NCBI RefSeq assembly: GCF_014203535.1
Contig: NZ_JACHJI010000014.1
Coordinates: 1-64,000, forward strand
DNA: 64,000 nucleotides
Direction: 5' to 3'
Origin: Streptomyces griseomycini
GTDB lineage: Bacteria > Actinomycetota > Actinomycetes > Streptomycetales > Streptomycetaceae
Shown: positions 8,958-17,309 of the stretch, one piece after another
How the letters are laid out: each line of letters begins with the position of its first letter
Position numbering within the stretch: position 1 is the stretch's first letter
Program-made: the position numbers and the translations under genes
The notes under the pieces: model-generated
The model's database searches: none
The model's input: the letters and a program-made list of their open reading frames with translations, nothing else
What the model was told of the DNA's origin: nothing

Positions 8958-9061
8958 GGTGCTCCACTTGCTCGGTTCGCTCGGTCGTGCGGGGACGAGA
9001 CGCCCCCTCCCCATCCTGCTCCTTCCCGTCGTGATCGGGAATCCGGTACACCGCTCTCACT

Positions 9062-9082
9062 GTCATCACGATCCGTGATGAC
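9062..9082. promoter_or_regulatory. Palindromic operator between symporter and LysR genes
   Basis: A 9-bp perfect inverted repeat (GTCATCACG and CGTGATGAC) separated by ATC lies 18 nt before the LysR start and about 105 nt before the divergent symporter start. LysR proteins normally bind such dyads in the divergent promoter region, so autoregulation plus control of the symporter is likely. The core ATCACG-N3-CGTGAT recurs at 12176-12190. Confidence 0.7.
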
Positions 9083-9099
9083 CGCGGTAGCCTGCCGGG

Positions 9100-9990
9100 A
9101 TGACCGGGACGTACGACCCGACACATCTGCGGACCTTCCTGTCCGTGGCGCAGACGCTGAGCTTCACGCAGGCGGCGCGGCGGCTCGGGCTGCGCCAGTC
9201 GACCGTCAGCCAGCACGTGCGGCGGCTGGAGGACGCGACCGGGCGGCAGCTGTTCACCCGGGACACGCACGCGGTGGAGCTGACCGAGGACGGCGAGGCG
9301 ATGCTCGGCTTCGCGCGGCGGATCCTGGCCGCGCACGAGCAGGCGACGCGGTTCTTCACCGGCACCCGGCCGCACGGGCGGCTGCGGTTCGGCGCGTCGG
9401 AGGACTTCGTGCTGACCCGGCTGCCGGAGATCCTCGAGCGGTTCCGGCACGAGCACCCGGAGGTCGACCTGGAGCTGACGGTCGAGCTGTCGGGCACGCT
9501 GCACGAGCAGCTCGCCGCGGGGAAGCTGGACCTGGTGCTGGCCAAACGGCGGCCCGAGGACCCGCGCGCCGCTCCGCACCGGCTGGTCTGGCACGACGAG
9601 CTGGTGTGGATCGGCGCACCGGGGCTGCGTCTGGACCCGAACCGCCCGGTGCCGCTGATCGTCTACCCCCCGCCGGGCATCACCCGGGCCCTGGCCCTGC
9701 GGGCGCTGGAGCGGCAGGGCAGACGGTGGCGCGTCGTGTGCACCAGCGGCAGCCTCAGCGGCCTGCTCGCGGCGGCCCGCGCCGGACTGGGGGTGATGGT
9801 GCACGCGCGCGGGCTGATCCCGCCGGGGCTGGTGCGGGTGCCGGAGCGGGCGGGCCTGCCGGAGCCGGGCGAGGTGGACTTCGTGGTGGCGCACGGCCGG
9901 GTCCGCCCCTCCGCGCAGGGGGCGGCCGACGCCCTGACGGCGGCGATCCTGGCGGGCGGCGACCGGCTGCACCGCAGCGGGCGGGGGTGA
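9100..9990 (+). CDS. LysR-family transcriptional regulator
   Basis: A 296-residue LTTR. The N-terminal winged HTH is clear: LRTFLSVAQTLSFTQAARRL then RQSTVSQHVRRLEDATGRQL. The co-inducer domain (residues ~90-290) opens with GRLRFGASEDFVLTRLPEIL. The gene is divergent from the SBF-family transporter and has the palindrome described at 9062-9082 in its upstream region. It very likely controls the transporter in response to the transported anion (inference); the co-inducer cannot be named. Confidence 0.94.
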   Translation: MTGTYDPTHLRTFLSVAQTLSFTQAARRLGLRQSTVSQHVRRLEDATGRQLFTRDTHAVELTEDGEAMLGFARRILAAHEQATRFFTGTRPHGRLRFGASEDFVLTRLPEILERFRHEHPEVDLELTVELSGTLHEQLAAGKLDLVLAKRRPEDPRAAPHRLVWHDELVWIGAPGLRLDPNRPVPLIVYPPPGITRALALRALERQGRRWRVVCTSGSLSGLLAAARAGLGVMVHARGLIPPGLVRVPERAGLPEPGEVDFVVAHGRVRPSAQGAADALTAAILAGGDRLHRSGRG

Positions 9991-10329
9991 CGCTTTCGCC
10001 CGCGCGTGCGCTGGGACCAGGGGGACCGGTACCGCGCCCCAAGGGGCGGTCATGGGGTCGTACAGATTCCGTGGAGATTACGGCGCCGAAACTTACTCCG
10101 CCGTCAGGTTTCTGTCCGACCCTTCCCCATGTGAGCGCATTTTCCTCCGCTGACCAGCACGGACCGGGGTCCCGCCCGGTTCTCGTCCCCTCTCCCGCAC
10201 CCCGGCCCGGTGGGGTAGCTTTCACGGCGCTGTGCGGGAGGTCACCCTCCCGGACCAGTCCGGCCGGTCCGACCGGGCCGACCGGGCCGACCAGTCCGAG
10301 CGCCGAGAAGCGGGGAACGGGGAGCGGGA
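9991..10329. other. Intergenic region upstream of the acyl-CoA synthetase gene
   Basis: These 339 bases hold no convincing gene. A relatively AT-rich stretch at about 10065-10150 is the likeliest place for the promoter of the following gene. At about 10262-10300 a 9-nt unit (CCGACCGGG) is repeated with variation three times just before the ribosome binding site. No strong hairpin is visible after the LysR gene. Confidence 0.5.
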
Positions 10330-12156
10330 TTGCGCGAGATCACCAGTCCTCCGCCGGCCCTGGCGCCCCCGGTCGGCGGTCTGGCCGACGTGGTCTTCCA
10401 GTACGCCGAGGAGGACCCGTCGTACGTCGCGCTGGGCCGCAAGGACGACACCGGCCGGTGGCGGGACGTGACCAGCGCCGAGTTCCGCGACGAGGTGCTC
10501 GCCCTCGCCAAGGGCCTGCTCGCGGGCGGGGTCCGCTTCGGCGACCGGGTCGCGATCATGTCCCGCACCCGGTACGAGTGGACGCTCTTCGACTTCGCGC
10601 TGTGGACGATCGGCGCGCAGGTCGTGCCGGTGTACCCCACGTCCTCCGCCGAGCAGTGCTCCTGGATGCTGCACGACGCCGAGGTGACGGCCGCGGTCGT
10701 GGAGCACGAGGACCACGCGATGACGATCGCCACCGTCATCGACCGGCTGCCGCGGATGCGCCGGCTGTGGCAGCTCGACGCGGGCGCGGTGCAGGAGCTG
10801 TACGACGCGGGCGCGCACCTCGACGACGAGGTGGTGCACCGGCACCGGCGGGCGGTCACCCCCGACTCGGTGGCGACGGTCATCTACACCTCGGGCACCA
10901 CGGGCCGTCCCAAGGGCTGCGTCCTCACGCACGGCAACTTCATGCACGAGGCGGACACCGTCGTCGCGCGCTGGGAGCCGGTGTTCCGCTCCGGGAAGGA
11001 CGACCGGGCGGCGACGCTGCTGTTCCTGCCGCTCGCGCACGTCTTCGGGCGGATGGTGCAGGTCGCCGGGGTCCGGGGCAAGGTGAAGTTCGGCCATCAG
11101 CCGCGGCTGGACGCGGCGGCCCTGATGCCCGACCTGGCCGCGTTCCGGCCGACGTTCATCCTGGCCGTGCCGTACATCTTCGAGAAGGTGTTCCACGCGG
11201 CGCGGCGCAGGGCGGAGCTGGAGGGCCGCGCGGGGCCGTTCGAGAGGGCCGTCGAGGTGGCCGTCAGGTACGCGGAGGCCGTCGAGGCGAAGGCCTGGGG
11301 CACCGGGCCCGGCCCGTCCGCGGCCCTGCGGGTGCAGCACCAGCTCTTCGACAAGCTCGTCTACTCCAGGATCCGCACCGCGATGGGCGGCCGGATCCGG
11401 CACGCCATGTCGGGCGGCTCGGCGATGGACCGCCGGCTCGGGCTGTTCTTCGCGGGCGCAGGCGTCCACGTCTACGAGGGGTACGGCCTCACGGAGTCGA
11501 CGGCGGCCGCCACCGCCAACCCGCCCGAGCGCACCCGGTACGGCACGGTCGGCCTGCCCGTTCCCGGGGTCACCGTGCACATCGCCGAGGACGGGGAGAT
11601 CTGGCTGCGGGGCGGCACCGTCTTCCAGGGCTACCTCAACAACCCCGAGGCGACCGGCGAGACCCTGCACGACGGCTGGCTGGCCACCGGCGACCTCGGT
11701 TCCCTGGACGGGGACGGCTATCTGACCATCACCGGCCGCAAGAAGGAGGTCCTGGTCACCTCGGGCGGCAAGAGCGTCTCGCCGGGGCTGCTGGAGGAGC
11801 GGGTGCGGGACCACCCGCTGGTCAGCCAGTGCATCGTCGTCGGCAACGACCGCCCGTACGTCGCCGCCCTGGTCACACTGGACCCGGAGGCGGTCGAGCA
11901 CTGGCTGACCATGCGCCGCAAGCCGAAGCCGACACCGGCCGAGCTGGTGCGGGACCCGGACCTGGAGGCGGAGGTGCGGCGGGCGGTGGTCGCGGCCAAC
12001 ACCCTCGTCTCGCAGGCCGAGTCGATCCGCACCTTCCGGATCCTGGCGCAGCCGTTCACCGAGGAGCACGGGCTGCTCACGCCGTCGCTGAAGCTGAAGC
12101 GGAGGGCGATCGAGAGGGCGTACGCGGAAGAGGTCGACGCACTCTACCCCGCGTGA
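10330..12156 (+). CDS. Long-chain fatty-acid--CoA ligase (AMP-dependent, FadD15 type)
   Basis: A 608-residue adenylate-forming enzyme that would activate fatty acids to acyl-CoA. The ATP/AMP motif YTSGTTGRPKGCVLTHGN lies near residue 190, the second core motif YEGYGLTESTAAATAN near 380, the hinge motif DGWLATGDLGSLDGDGYL near 440, and the catalytic-lysine region PSLKLKRRAIERAY near the end. Length and motifs match the large FadD15/Faa-like branch. A TTG start at 10330 with GGAG 5 nt upstream is used. It is followed by a palindrome and the aldo-keto reductase gene. Confidence 0.93.
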   Translation: MREITSPPPALAPPVGGLADVVFQYAEEDPSYVALGRKDDTGRWRDVTSAEFRDEVLALAKGLLAGGVRFGDRVAIMSRTRYEWTLFDFALWTIGAQVVPVYPTSSAEQCSWMLHDAEVTAAVVEHEDHAMTIATVIDRLPRMRRLWQLDAGAVQELYDAGAHLDDEVVHRHRRAVTPDSVATVIYTSGTTGRPKGCVLTHGNFMHEADTVVARWEPVFRSGKDDRAATLLFLPLAHVFGRMVQVAGVRGKVKFGHQPRLDAAALMPDLAAFRPTFILAVPYIFEKVFHAARRRAELEGRAGPFERAVEVAVRYAEAVEAKAWGTGPGPSAALRVQHQLFDKLVYSRIRTAMGGRIRHAMSGGSAMDRRLGLFFAGAGVHVYEGYGLTESTAAATANPPERTRYGTVGLPVPGVTVHIAEDGEIWLRGGTVFQGYLNNPEATGETLHDGWLATGDLGSLDGDGYLTITGRKKEVLVTSGGKSVSPGLLEERVRDHPLVSQCIVVGNDRPYVAALVTLDPEAVEHWLTMRRKPKPTPAELVRDPDLEAEVRRAVVAANTLVSQAESIRTFRILAQPFTEEHGLLTPSLKLKRRAIERAYAEEVDALYPA

Positions 12157-12175
12157 ATTCTCCCGTCAGGAATGC

Positions 12176-12190
12176 ATCACGGGCCGTGAT
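12176..12190. promoter_or_regulatory. Palindrome upstream of aldo-keto reductase, same core as 9062-9082
   Basis: ATCACG at 12176-12181, GGC, then CGTGAT at 12185-12190 form a perfect dyad 19 nt after the fadD stop and 50 nt before the aldo-keto reductase start. The arms and 3-bp spacing are identical to the core of the LysR-side operator. A TTGACC at 12192-12197 directly after it could be part of a promoter. Confidence 0.55.
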
Positions 12191-12239
12191 CGTTGACCAT
12201 GGGAGTATCACCTGACCACAACCTAAGGATCGAGAGCTC

Positions 12240-13073
12240 GTGAGCAAGGTCCCCCCGATCATCCTGAACAACGGCGTCGAGATGCCCCAGCTGGGCTTCG
12301 GCGTCTGGCAGGTGCCGGACGACGAGGCCGAGACGGCCGTCGCGACGGCGCTGGAGGCGGGCTACCGCAGCATCGACACCGCGGCGATCTACGGCAACGA
12401 GGAGGGCACCGGCAAGGCCATCGCGCGGTCGGGCGTCCCCCGCGAGGACCTCTTCGTCACCACCAAGCTCTGGAACAGCGACCAGGGGTACGACGCGACG
12501 CTGCGCGCCTTCGACGCCTCCGTGTCGAAGCTGGGCCTGGACTACGTGGACCTGTACCTCATCCACTGGCCGACCCCCGAGCGGGGCCTGTACGTGGACA
12601 CGTACAAGGCGTTCGAGAAGCTGCACGCCGACGGCCGGATCCGCGCGATCGGCGTGTCCAACTTCCTCCCCGAGCACCTGGAGCGCCTGATCGCCGAGAC
12701 GTCGGTGGTCCCGGCGGTCAACCAGATCGAGCTGCACCCGCACCTGCAGCAGCACGCCGCGCGCGAGTACCACGCCGAGCAGGGCATCGCCACCGAGGCC
12801 TGGTCGCCGCTGGGCCAGGGCAAGGGCCTGCTGGAGGTCCCGGCGATCGTGGCCATCGCGCAGAAGCACGGCCGCACCCCGGCCCAGGTCGTCCTGCGCT
12901 GGCACATCCAGCTGGGCAACGTCGTCATCCCGAAGTCGGTGACGCCGTCCCGGATCGAGGAGAACATCGACGTCTTCGGCTTCAGCCTGGACGCCGAGGA
13001 CCTCGCGGCGATCAGCGCCCTGAACGAGGACCGGCGGCTGGGTCCGGACCCCGCGGAGTTCAACGGGGCCTGA
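12240..13073 (+). CDS. Aldo/keto reductase (2,5-diketo-gluconate reductase-like)
   Basis: A 277-residue NADPH-dependent carbonyl reductase of the AKR TIM-barrel family, complete. The catalytic tetrad is visible: Asp in GYRSIDTAAIYGNEEGTG, Tyr in the same segment, Lys in FVTTKLWNSD and His in DLYLIHWPTP. The cofactor-binding region IPKSVTPSRIEENIDVF is also present. The GTG start at 12240 follows AAGGA by about 10 nt. The physiological substrate cannot be told; the shared palindrome suggests co-regulation with the LysR/symporter pair. Confidence 0.95.
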   Translation: MSKVPPIILNNGVEMPQLGFGVWQVPDDEAETAVATALEAGYRSIDTAAIYGNEEGTGKAIARSGVPREDLFVTTKLWNSDQGYDATLRAFDASVSKLGLDYVDLYLIHWPTPERGLYVDTYKAFEKLHADGRIRAIGVSNFLPEHLERLIAETSVVPAVNQIELHPHLQQHAAREYHAEQGIATEAWSPLGQGKGLLEVPAIVAIAQKHGRTPAQVVLRWHIQLGNVVIPKSVTPSRIEENIDVFGFSLDAEDLAAISALNEDRRLGPDPAEFNGA

Positions 13074-13088
13074 CGTCCCGCGCCCGGC

Positions 13089-13123
13089 GGCCCCCCGCGC
13101 CCTTCGGCAGGGTGCGGGGAGGC
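13089..13123. terminator. Bidirectional hairpin between aldo-keto reductase and SDR genes
   Basis: The stem is formed by GGCC-CCCCGC-CCCT pairing with AGGG-GCGGGG-GGCC, with small bulges and a TTCGGC loop, 16 nt after the aldo-keto reductase stop and 25 nt beyond the convergent SDR stop. Confidence 0.6.
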
Positions 13124-13147
13124 CTCCGGGCGCCTGTGTGCGGTCGG

Positions 13148-13849
13148 TCAGTTGGGCTGGCCGACGGGCCGGACGACCACGGTGTTGACGTCCACGCCGG
13201 CCGGCTGCCCCAGGGCCCACACGACCGAGTCGGCGATCTGGTCGGCGGTGAGCAGGTGGCCGGGCGGGAGGCTGCCGTAGGTGTCCCAGAACGGGGTCTC
13301 CACCCGACCGGGCGCGATCAGGGTCACGCCCACGCCCCACTCGGTGACCTGCCGCCGGGTGTTCTCGGCGAGCCCGGTCACCGCCCACTTGGTCGCGCCG
13401 TAGAGGTTGCCGGGGCCCGGTACGAACCCGGCGACGCTCCCCACCAGCACGATCCGTCCCCGGGTCTCCTTCAGGGCCTCGATCGAGGCCCTGACCAGCA
13501 GGGCGGGACCGAGGACGTTGGTCAGCACCATCTCGGTCCACCCGGCGGGGTCGCCCTCGGCGACCGAATCGTGGGTGGCGAAACCGGCGTTGGCGACGAC
13601 GGTGTCCAGCCGGCCGAACTCCGCCAGCACGGTGTCGACCGCCGACCGCACGTCGTCGTACACCGCCGCGTTCCCGGGGAGCGTCAACAGCCCTTCGGGT
13701 TCGCCCAGTTCCTTCGCGAAGCCGCGCAGCCGCCCGGCACCGCGCCCGGTGACGGCCACCCGCTGCCCCGCGTCCAGCAACCGCCGCGCGACGGCGGCCC
13801 CGATGCCGCTGCCCCCGCCGGTGATGAGCGCGACCTGAGAGTCGGTCAT
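13148..13849 (-). CDS. Short-chain dehydrogenase/reductase
   Basis: A 233-residue classical SDR oxidoreductase. It has the Rossmann TGGGSGIG motif at residues ~10-17, NAG near residue 86, the active-site Ser in LVGSVAG, and the catalytic YGATK (Tyr/Lys). A PG motif (APGRVETPFW) follows. The ATG at 13849 with AGGGGG 6 nt upstream is the start; the longer open frame before it is a shadow of the methyltransferase gene. The substrate is unknown. Confidence 0.93.
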   Translation of the reverse strand: MTDSQVALITGGGSGIGAAVARRLLDAGQRVAVTGRGAGRLRGFAKELGEPEGLLTLPGNAAVYDDVRSAVDTVLAEFGRLDTVVANAGFATHDSVAEGDPAGWTEMVLTNVLGPALLVRASIEALKETRGRIVLVGSVAGFVPGPGNLYGATKWAVTGLAENTRRQVTEWGVGVTLIAPGRVETPFWDTYGSLPPGHLLTADQIADSVVWALGQPAGVDVNTVVVRPVGQPN

Positions 13850-13919
13850 GGTTACCCCCTGGTGTCGTTGTCCGCCGGGGAGTCCATCACTTGGAGAGCT
13901 CTCGAAGTCAAGGGCGTGG

Positions 13920-14825
13920 TCACACGGGCCGTACCGCCGTGTGGACCGTGTGGGCGGCCAGGACGAACACGTCCGGGCGGTGGTGCAGGCTCGCCTCGTC
14001 GCCGGGGTCGAGGAGGCGGTCGAGGGTGGCGCGGTCCTCGGCGTCCAGCCTCTCGGCCATGGCCTCGCGGATGCGCCCGAGGGAGGTGACGACGTAGGCG
14101 CGGGCGCGGTCCGTGGCCGGTGCGGGGAGGTCGAGGAGGAAGGTGCGCGAGCGGGGGCGGCGCAGGCCGGCCGAGGCCAGCAGGGCCGGCCAGTCCTCGG
14201 TGTGCGCCACCGAGCCCGGCAGTTCGGCGCGCATCCGGGCGAACCACTCCTCCTCCACCGCGTCGAGGCGCGCCTGGAGTCCGGGCCGGCCGAAACCGAT
14301 GTCGCGGGGCAGGAACCGGGCGGGCAGGCCGCCCTCCAACACCGCCAGCGTGCCCCCGGGTGCGAGCCGTGCGGCGAGCGCGGCGAGCGCGGCGCTCTGG
14401 TCGCCGAGGTGGTGCACGCTGCGGCTGGCCCACAGCAGGTCGGCCGGGTAGTCCAACGCGTCGAGCACCTCGGGCAGTTCACCGGCGAGGGTGCCGAAGC
14501 GGTCGGCGAAGCCCAGGCGGGCGGCCCGGGCGCCGGCCCGCTCCAGCAGTGGTGCGGAGCCGTCGACGGCCACGATCCGCGCGCCCGGGAAGGTCTCGGC
14601 GAGGAGGCCGGAGATGACGCCGGGCCCGCTGCCCGCGTCGACGACGAGTCCGGGCTCGGTGACCTCCTTCGCCAGCCAGTTCAGGGCCTGCTCGTACAGC
14701 GGGGCGAAGAGTTCCGCCTGGGATTCGAGCAGGGGGGCCATCTCGGCCCAGTCGATGTCGGTGTGGTCGTGGTGGTGCCCGGGACCGTGGTCGCCGTCGT
14801 GGTGGTGCTCGTGGTGGTGCGTCAT
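13920..14825 (-). CDS. SAM-dependent methyltransferase with His-rich N-terminus
   Basis: A 301-residue class I methyltransferase: SAM motif I VVDAGSGPGVISGLLAE, acidic end of strand 2 (VAVDGSAPLLERA) and motif after strand 4 DLLWASRSVHHLGD. The first ~25 residues are unusual, with eleven histidines and several acids (HHHEHHHDGDHG, HHHDHTD), which looks like a metal-binding tail. The ATG at 14825 is chosen because GGAG lies upstream; an earlier in-frame ATG (14873) lacks one. A 14-bp palindrome lies 58 bp upstream. The methyl acceptor is unknown. Confidence 0.88.
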   Translation of the reverse strand: MTHHHEHHHDGDHGPGHHHDHTDIDWAEMAPLLESQAELFAPLYEQALNWLAKEVTEPGLVVDAGSGPGVISGLLAETFPGARIVAVDGSAPLLERAGARAARLGFADRFGTLAGELPEVLDALDYPADLLWASRSVHHLGDQSAALAALAARLAPGGTLAVLEGGLPARFLPRDIGFGRPGLQARLDAVEEEWFARMRAELPGSVAHTEDWPALLASAGLRRPRSRTFLLDLPAPATDRARAYVVTSLGRIREAMAERLDAEDRATLDRLLDPGDEASLHHRPDVFVLAAHTVHTAVRPV

Positions 14826-14882
14826 GGTGGTCAGCCTCTCCGCTCGGATGCCGCCAAGGGTGCTCCGACGCACCGGACGGGA

Positions 14883-14896
14883 GCAACACGTGTTGC
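14883..14896. promoter_or_regulatory. 14-bp perfect palindrome upstream of His-rich methyltransferase
   Basis: GCAACACGTGTTGC is a perfect dyad 58 bp before the methyltransferase start. It has the size of a TetR/ArsR/MarR-type operator. No regulator gene adjoins it. It abuts the hairpin at 14895-14929. Confidence 0.45.
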
Positions 14897-14929
14897 CGCT
14901 CCCGCAAAAAGGTTCTTCGCGGGAGCGGC
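14895..14929. terminator. Hairpin downstream of GH6 cellulase
   Basis: Perfect 11-bp arms, GCCGCTCCCGC and GCGGGAGCGGC, flank a 13-nt loop. For minus-strand transcription it lies about 90 nt after the GH6 stop. Confidence 0.6.
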
Positions 14930-15019
14930 CGTGCTGTCGCGGAGGGAGGGAAGGGCGTGTGCGGCCGCCGGGACCGGACCTGGCGGGCCCGGCCCCGGCG
15001 GCTCAGCGGAGCCGGCCGG

Positions 15020-16744
15020 TCAGGACAGCGGCGGGTACGCGTTCTTCATCAGCTCCTGGAACTGGGCGGAGAACCAGTGCCCGGAGATGGGGGCGTCGGG
15101 CAGCGCCCCCGACATGTTGTTGTCGTTCCGCGGGTTGCCGGTGTACGTCGGGTCGCACATCCGGTCGAAGCCCTTGCCCTCGTCGTTGTCGATGACCTTG
15201 CTCGCCCCGTCGGACTCGCCCGGGGGCTTCATCCACACGTAGGCGTCGATCCCGGGCTCCGGCGAGGCCTGCGGCCGCTCGCCGAGACCCGCGCCCTTCT
15301 GGTTGCACCAGTTGCCCGTGTTGAACCGCCGGTCGTAGCGGCCGCCGTCGACGTAGGTGTCCACGCTGGTCGTGGCGCCGGGCCCGGTGGGCCGGTTCGC
15401 CCCGCCCCAGCCGTTGCGGGAGGTGTCGATCAGCATGCCGATCTTCGAGTCGAAACCGAGCGAGACCAGCTTCTCGCGCAGGGCCTGGGCGTACGACAGC
15501 TCGTCGACGTAGCGGTTCCAGCTGACCCACTTCGACTCGCGCACCGACTTGCCGGCCACGGTCTGGTCGACCGAGAAGTGGTCCTCCTTCAGCGCGCTGT
15601 AGTTGGCGGTGTTGGCGATGAAGCCGTGCACGTCGGCCACGGTCGCGCCCTCGGCGGTGGCGGCCTGCTTGAACATCTCCGCCGAGGCGCCGAAGTTGTC
15701 GTCCCAGCCGAGCCAGCCGTGGTGTCCGGCGTCCACGTAGTTGTAGACGTTGGGCACGTCGCCGAGCTTGTTCAGGGCGTAGCCGACGCCCTTGACGTAG
15801 TTGCCGTTGGCCTTCATCACGTCGCAGTTCGGCGTGGCGGTGGGCCGCGGGGAGACGTTGGTGACCAGGTTCGGCAGGGAGTCGATCTCGACCGTGGTGA
15901 CGATCCTCAGCGGGGCGTACTTCGGGTCGGCGAGGATGGTCTTGATCGGGTCGATGTACTGGGTCTTGTACTTGTCGATCTCCGTCGGGCCGAGTTCGCC
16001 GTTGGAGGCGAGCGCGGCGCAGTCGCGGCCGGGCAGGTTGTAGATGACCAGCTGGACGACGAGTTCGCCGGAGCCCTTCTGCTTCAGGGCCTCGTCCAGG
16101 TGGTCGCGCAGGCCCATGCCGCCGTTGACCCCGTTGATGGCGGCGGTGCGGTCCAGCCAGACGCCGGTGGGCTGGTTGGCGATGCGGCTGCCGCCCGGCT
16201 CGGCGGCGGCCTTGGCGGACCACTCGGGGTTCACGTACACCTTGGCGCCGTCGTAGGGGTTGTCGACCCGGTTGCCGGGCGGCGGGTCGGTCGGGTCCGG
16301 CGGCGGGTCGGTGGGGCCGCCGCCGGAGTCGACGTTGCAGGTCACGCCGTCGAGGGTGAAGGTGGCGGGGATCGCGTTGGTGCCGCTGTAGGTGCCCTGG
16401 AAGCCGAAGGTGGCCGAACCGCCGGTGGCCAGCGCGCCGTTGTAGGACTCGTTGGCGGCGGTGACGTTCGCGCCGGACTGGGTGACCTTGGCGTTCCAGC
16501 CGCTGGTGATCTTCTGGTTGCCGGCGTACGACCACTTCACCGCCCACGACGACTTGGCGGCGCCGTTGTTGGTGACCGTCACGGACGCGGTGAAGCCGGT
16601 GTTCCACTGGTTCTGCACCTTGTAGTCCACGGTGCAGGGGACGGCGGCCGCGCCGACGTCGCCGGGGACGACGGCGAACGCCGTTCCCGTGGCGCCGGCG
16701 ACCAGCGCCATGGCGGCGAGGAGCGCGGTTCTGGTGCGACTCAT
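15020..16744 (-). CDS. Secreted GH6 cellulase (cellobiohydrolase type) with N-terminal CBM2
   Basis: A 574-residue exported cellulase. A signal peptide spans residues 1 to ~34. A CBM2 follows at ~37-138, starting CTVDYKVQNQWNTGF and ending GVTCNV. Then come a Pro-rich linker (PTDPPPDPTDPPPG) and a GH6 catalytic domain from ~160. GH6 landmarks seen are VEIDSLPNLV, YVDAGHHGWLGWDDNF, and GMLIDTSRNGWGG with its active-site Asp. The large size and extra segments suggest the exo-acting (non-reducing-end) type, although this is inferred. The ATG at 16744 has AGGAAA upstream. It is divergent from the GH48 gene across a 565-bp region with CebR-like sites. Confidence 0.94.
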   Translation of the reverse strand: MSRTRTALLAAMALVAGATGTAFAVVPGDVGAAAVPCTVDYKVQNQWNTGFTASVTVTNNGAAKSSWAVKWSYAGNQKITSGWNAKVTQSGANVTAANESYNGALATGGSATFGFQGTYSGTNAIPATFTLDGVTCNVDSGGGPTDPPPDPTDPPPGNRVDNPYDGAKVYVNPEWSAKAAAEPGGSRIANQPTGVWLDRTAAINGVNGGMGLRDHLDEALKQKGSGELVVQLVIYNLPGRDCAALASNGELGPTEIDKYKTQYIDPIKTILADPKYAPLRIVTTVEIDSLPNLVTNVSPRPTATPNCDVMKANGNYVKGVGYALNKLGDVPNVYNYVDAGHHGWLGWDDNFGASAEMFKQAATAEGATVADVHGFIANTANYSALKEDHFSVDQTVAGKSVRESKWVSWNRYVDELSYAQALREKLVSLGFDSKIGMLIDTSRNGWGGANRPTGPGATTSVDTYVDGGRYDRRFNTGNWCNQKGAGLGERPQASPEPGIDAYVWMKPPGESDGASKVIDNDEGKGFDRMCDPTYTGNPRNDNNMSGALPDAPISGHWFSAQFQELMKNAYPPLS

Positions 16745-17105
16745 GAGTGCGGGTTTCCTATCCGTAGGGGAGCTGTCCTTCGAGGCCGCGCGGGTGACCG
16801 CGCGGCCCGGTGCCGTACGGGTGGGAGTGCCGTCGTGACCCGGTTCGGGACGGGCCCGTGGCGCCGCCCGGGGAGTTCTCGGGCAGCGCGGACGACGTGG
16901 GGTCCCACGGAAGTGCGCCGGCCCCGCGCCCGGGGTGCGGGTGGTGCCGTCGAGCCGGATCGCCGCCGTCCCGGCGCCGCCCACGGAAGGGGGCGTGGCG
17001 GAGGGCTCCGCCGTGCGCGGGGGTGGCTAAAAGTACTGAACGCGGGGGGTGGCGCATGAGCGACTCCTTGCAGTTCGGACGCGCCGTGACGGACGCGCCG
17101 ACTGG

Positions 17106-17119
17106 TGGAACCGCTCCCA
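17106..17119. promoter_or_regulatory. CebR-like operator (imperfect)
   Basis: TGGAACCGCTCCCA differs from the CebR consensus TGGGAGCGCTCCCA at two positions in one half. It lies 362 bp from the GH6 start and 191 bp from the GH48 start, so it may serve the GH6 promoter or a looped complex. Confidence 0.6.
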
Positions 17120-17221
17120 CTGGTGCCCATGAAGCTAGCGCCAAGTGACGGCGAAGAACAGAGGGTGTTGCTGACTTTCCCTCAAGTCGTCCCGTCGAAT
17201 GTTTTCGACTCCTCACAAGCC

Positions 17222-17250
17222 TTGACCGCACCCCACCCCGTCCCCACTAT
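17222..17250 (+). promoter_or_regulatory. Candidate GH48 promoter
   Basis: TTGACC at 17222-17227 and CACTAT at 17245-17250 are spaced by 17 bp, a fair vegetative -35/-10 pair. The CebR operator begins on the last base of the -10, so binding there would block initiation. The transcript leader would be about 50 nt. Confidence 0.5.
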
Positions 17251-17263
17251 GGGAGCGCTCCCA
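17250..17263. promoter_or_regulatory. CebR operator (perfect palindrome)
   Basis: TGGGAGCGCTCCCA matches the known CebR consensus of Streptomyces exactly. CebR is the LacI-family repressor released by cellobiose. It sits 47 bp before the GH48 start, over the putative transcription start. Confidence 0.9.
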
Positions 17264-17309
17264 CTGGTTCAAGCCTTGACCTCTCCGAGTCGCAGGAGGA
17301 ACCAGCACC

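Larger units (their letters stand above)
16745..17309. other. Divergent control region between GH6 and GH48 genes
   Basis: These 565 bases appear non-coding. The half near GH6 (16745-17050) is very GC-rich with no clear element. The half near GH48 is AT-richer and holds two CebR-like sites, a -35/-10 candidate and a 12-bp direct repeat (CAAGCCTTGACC at 17216-17227 and 17270-17281). Short open frames in both strands have no supporting start sites or recognisable products. Confidence 0.7.

Noticed and set aside
16758..17231. Small genes in the GH6/GH48 spacer on either strand
   Set aside because: No ribosome binding site or known motif, and the frames lie over operator sequences.
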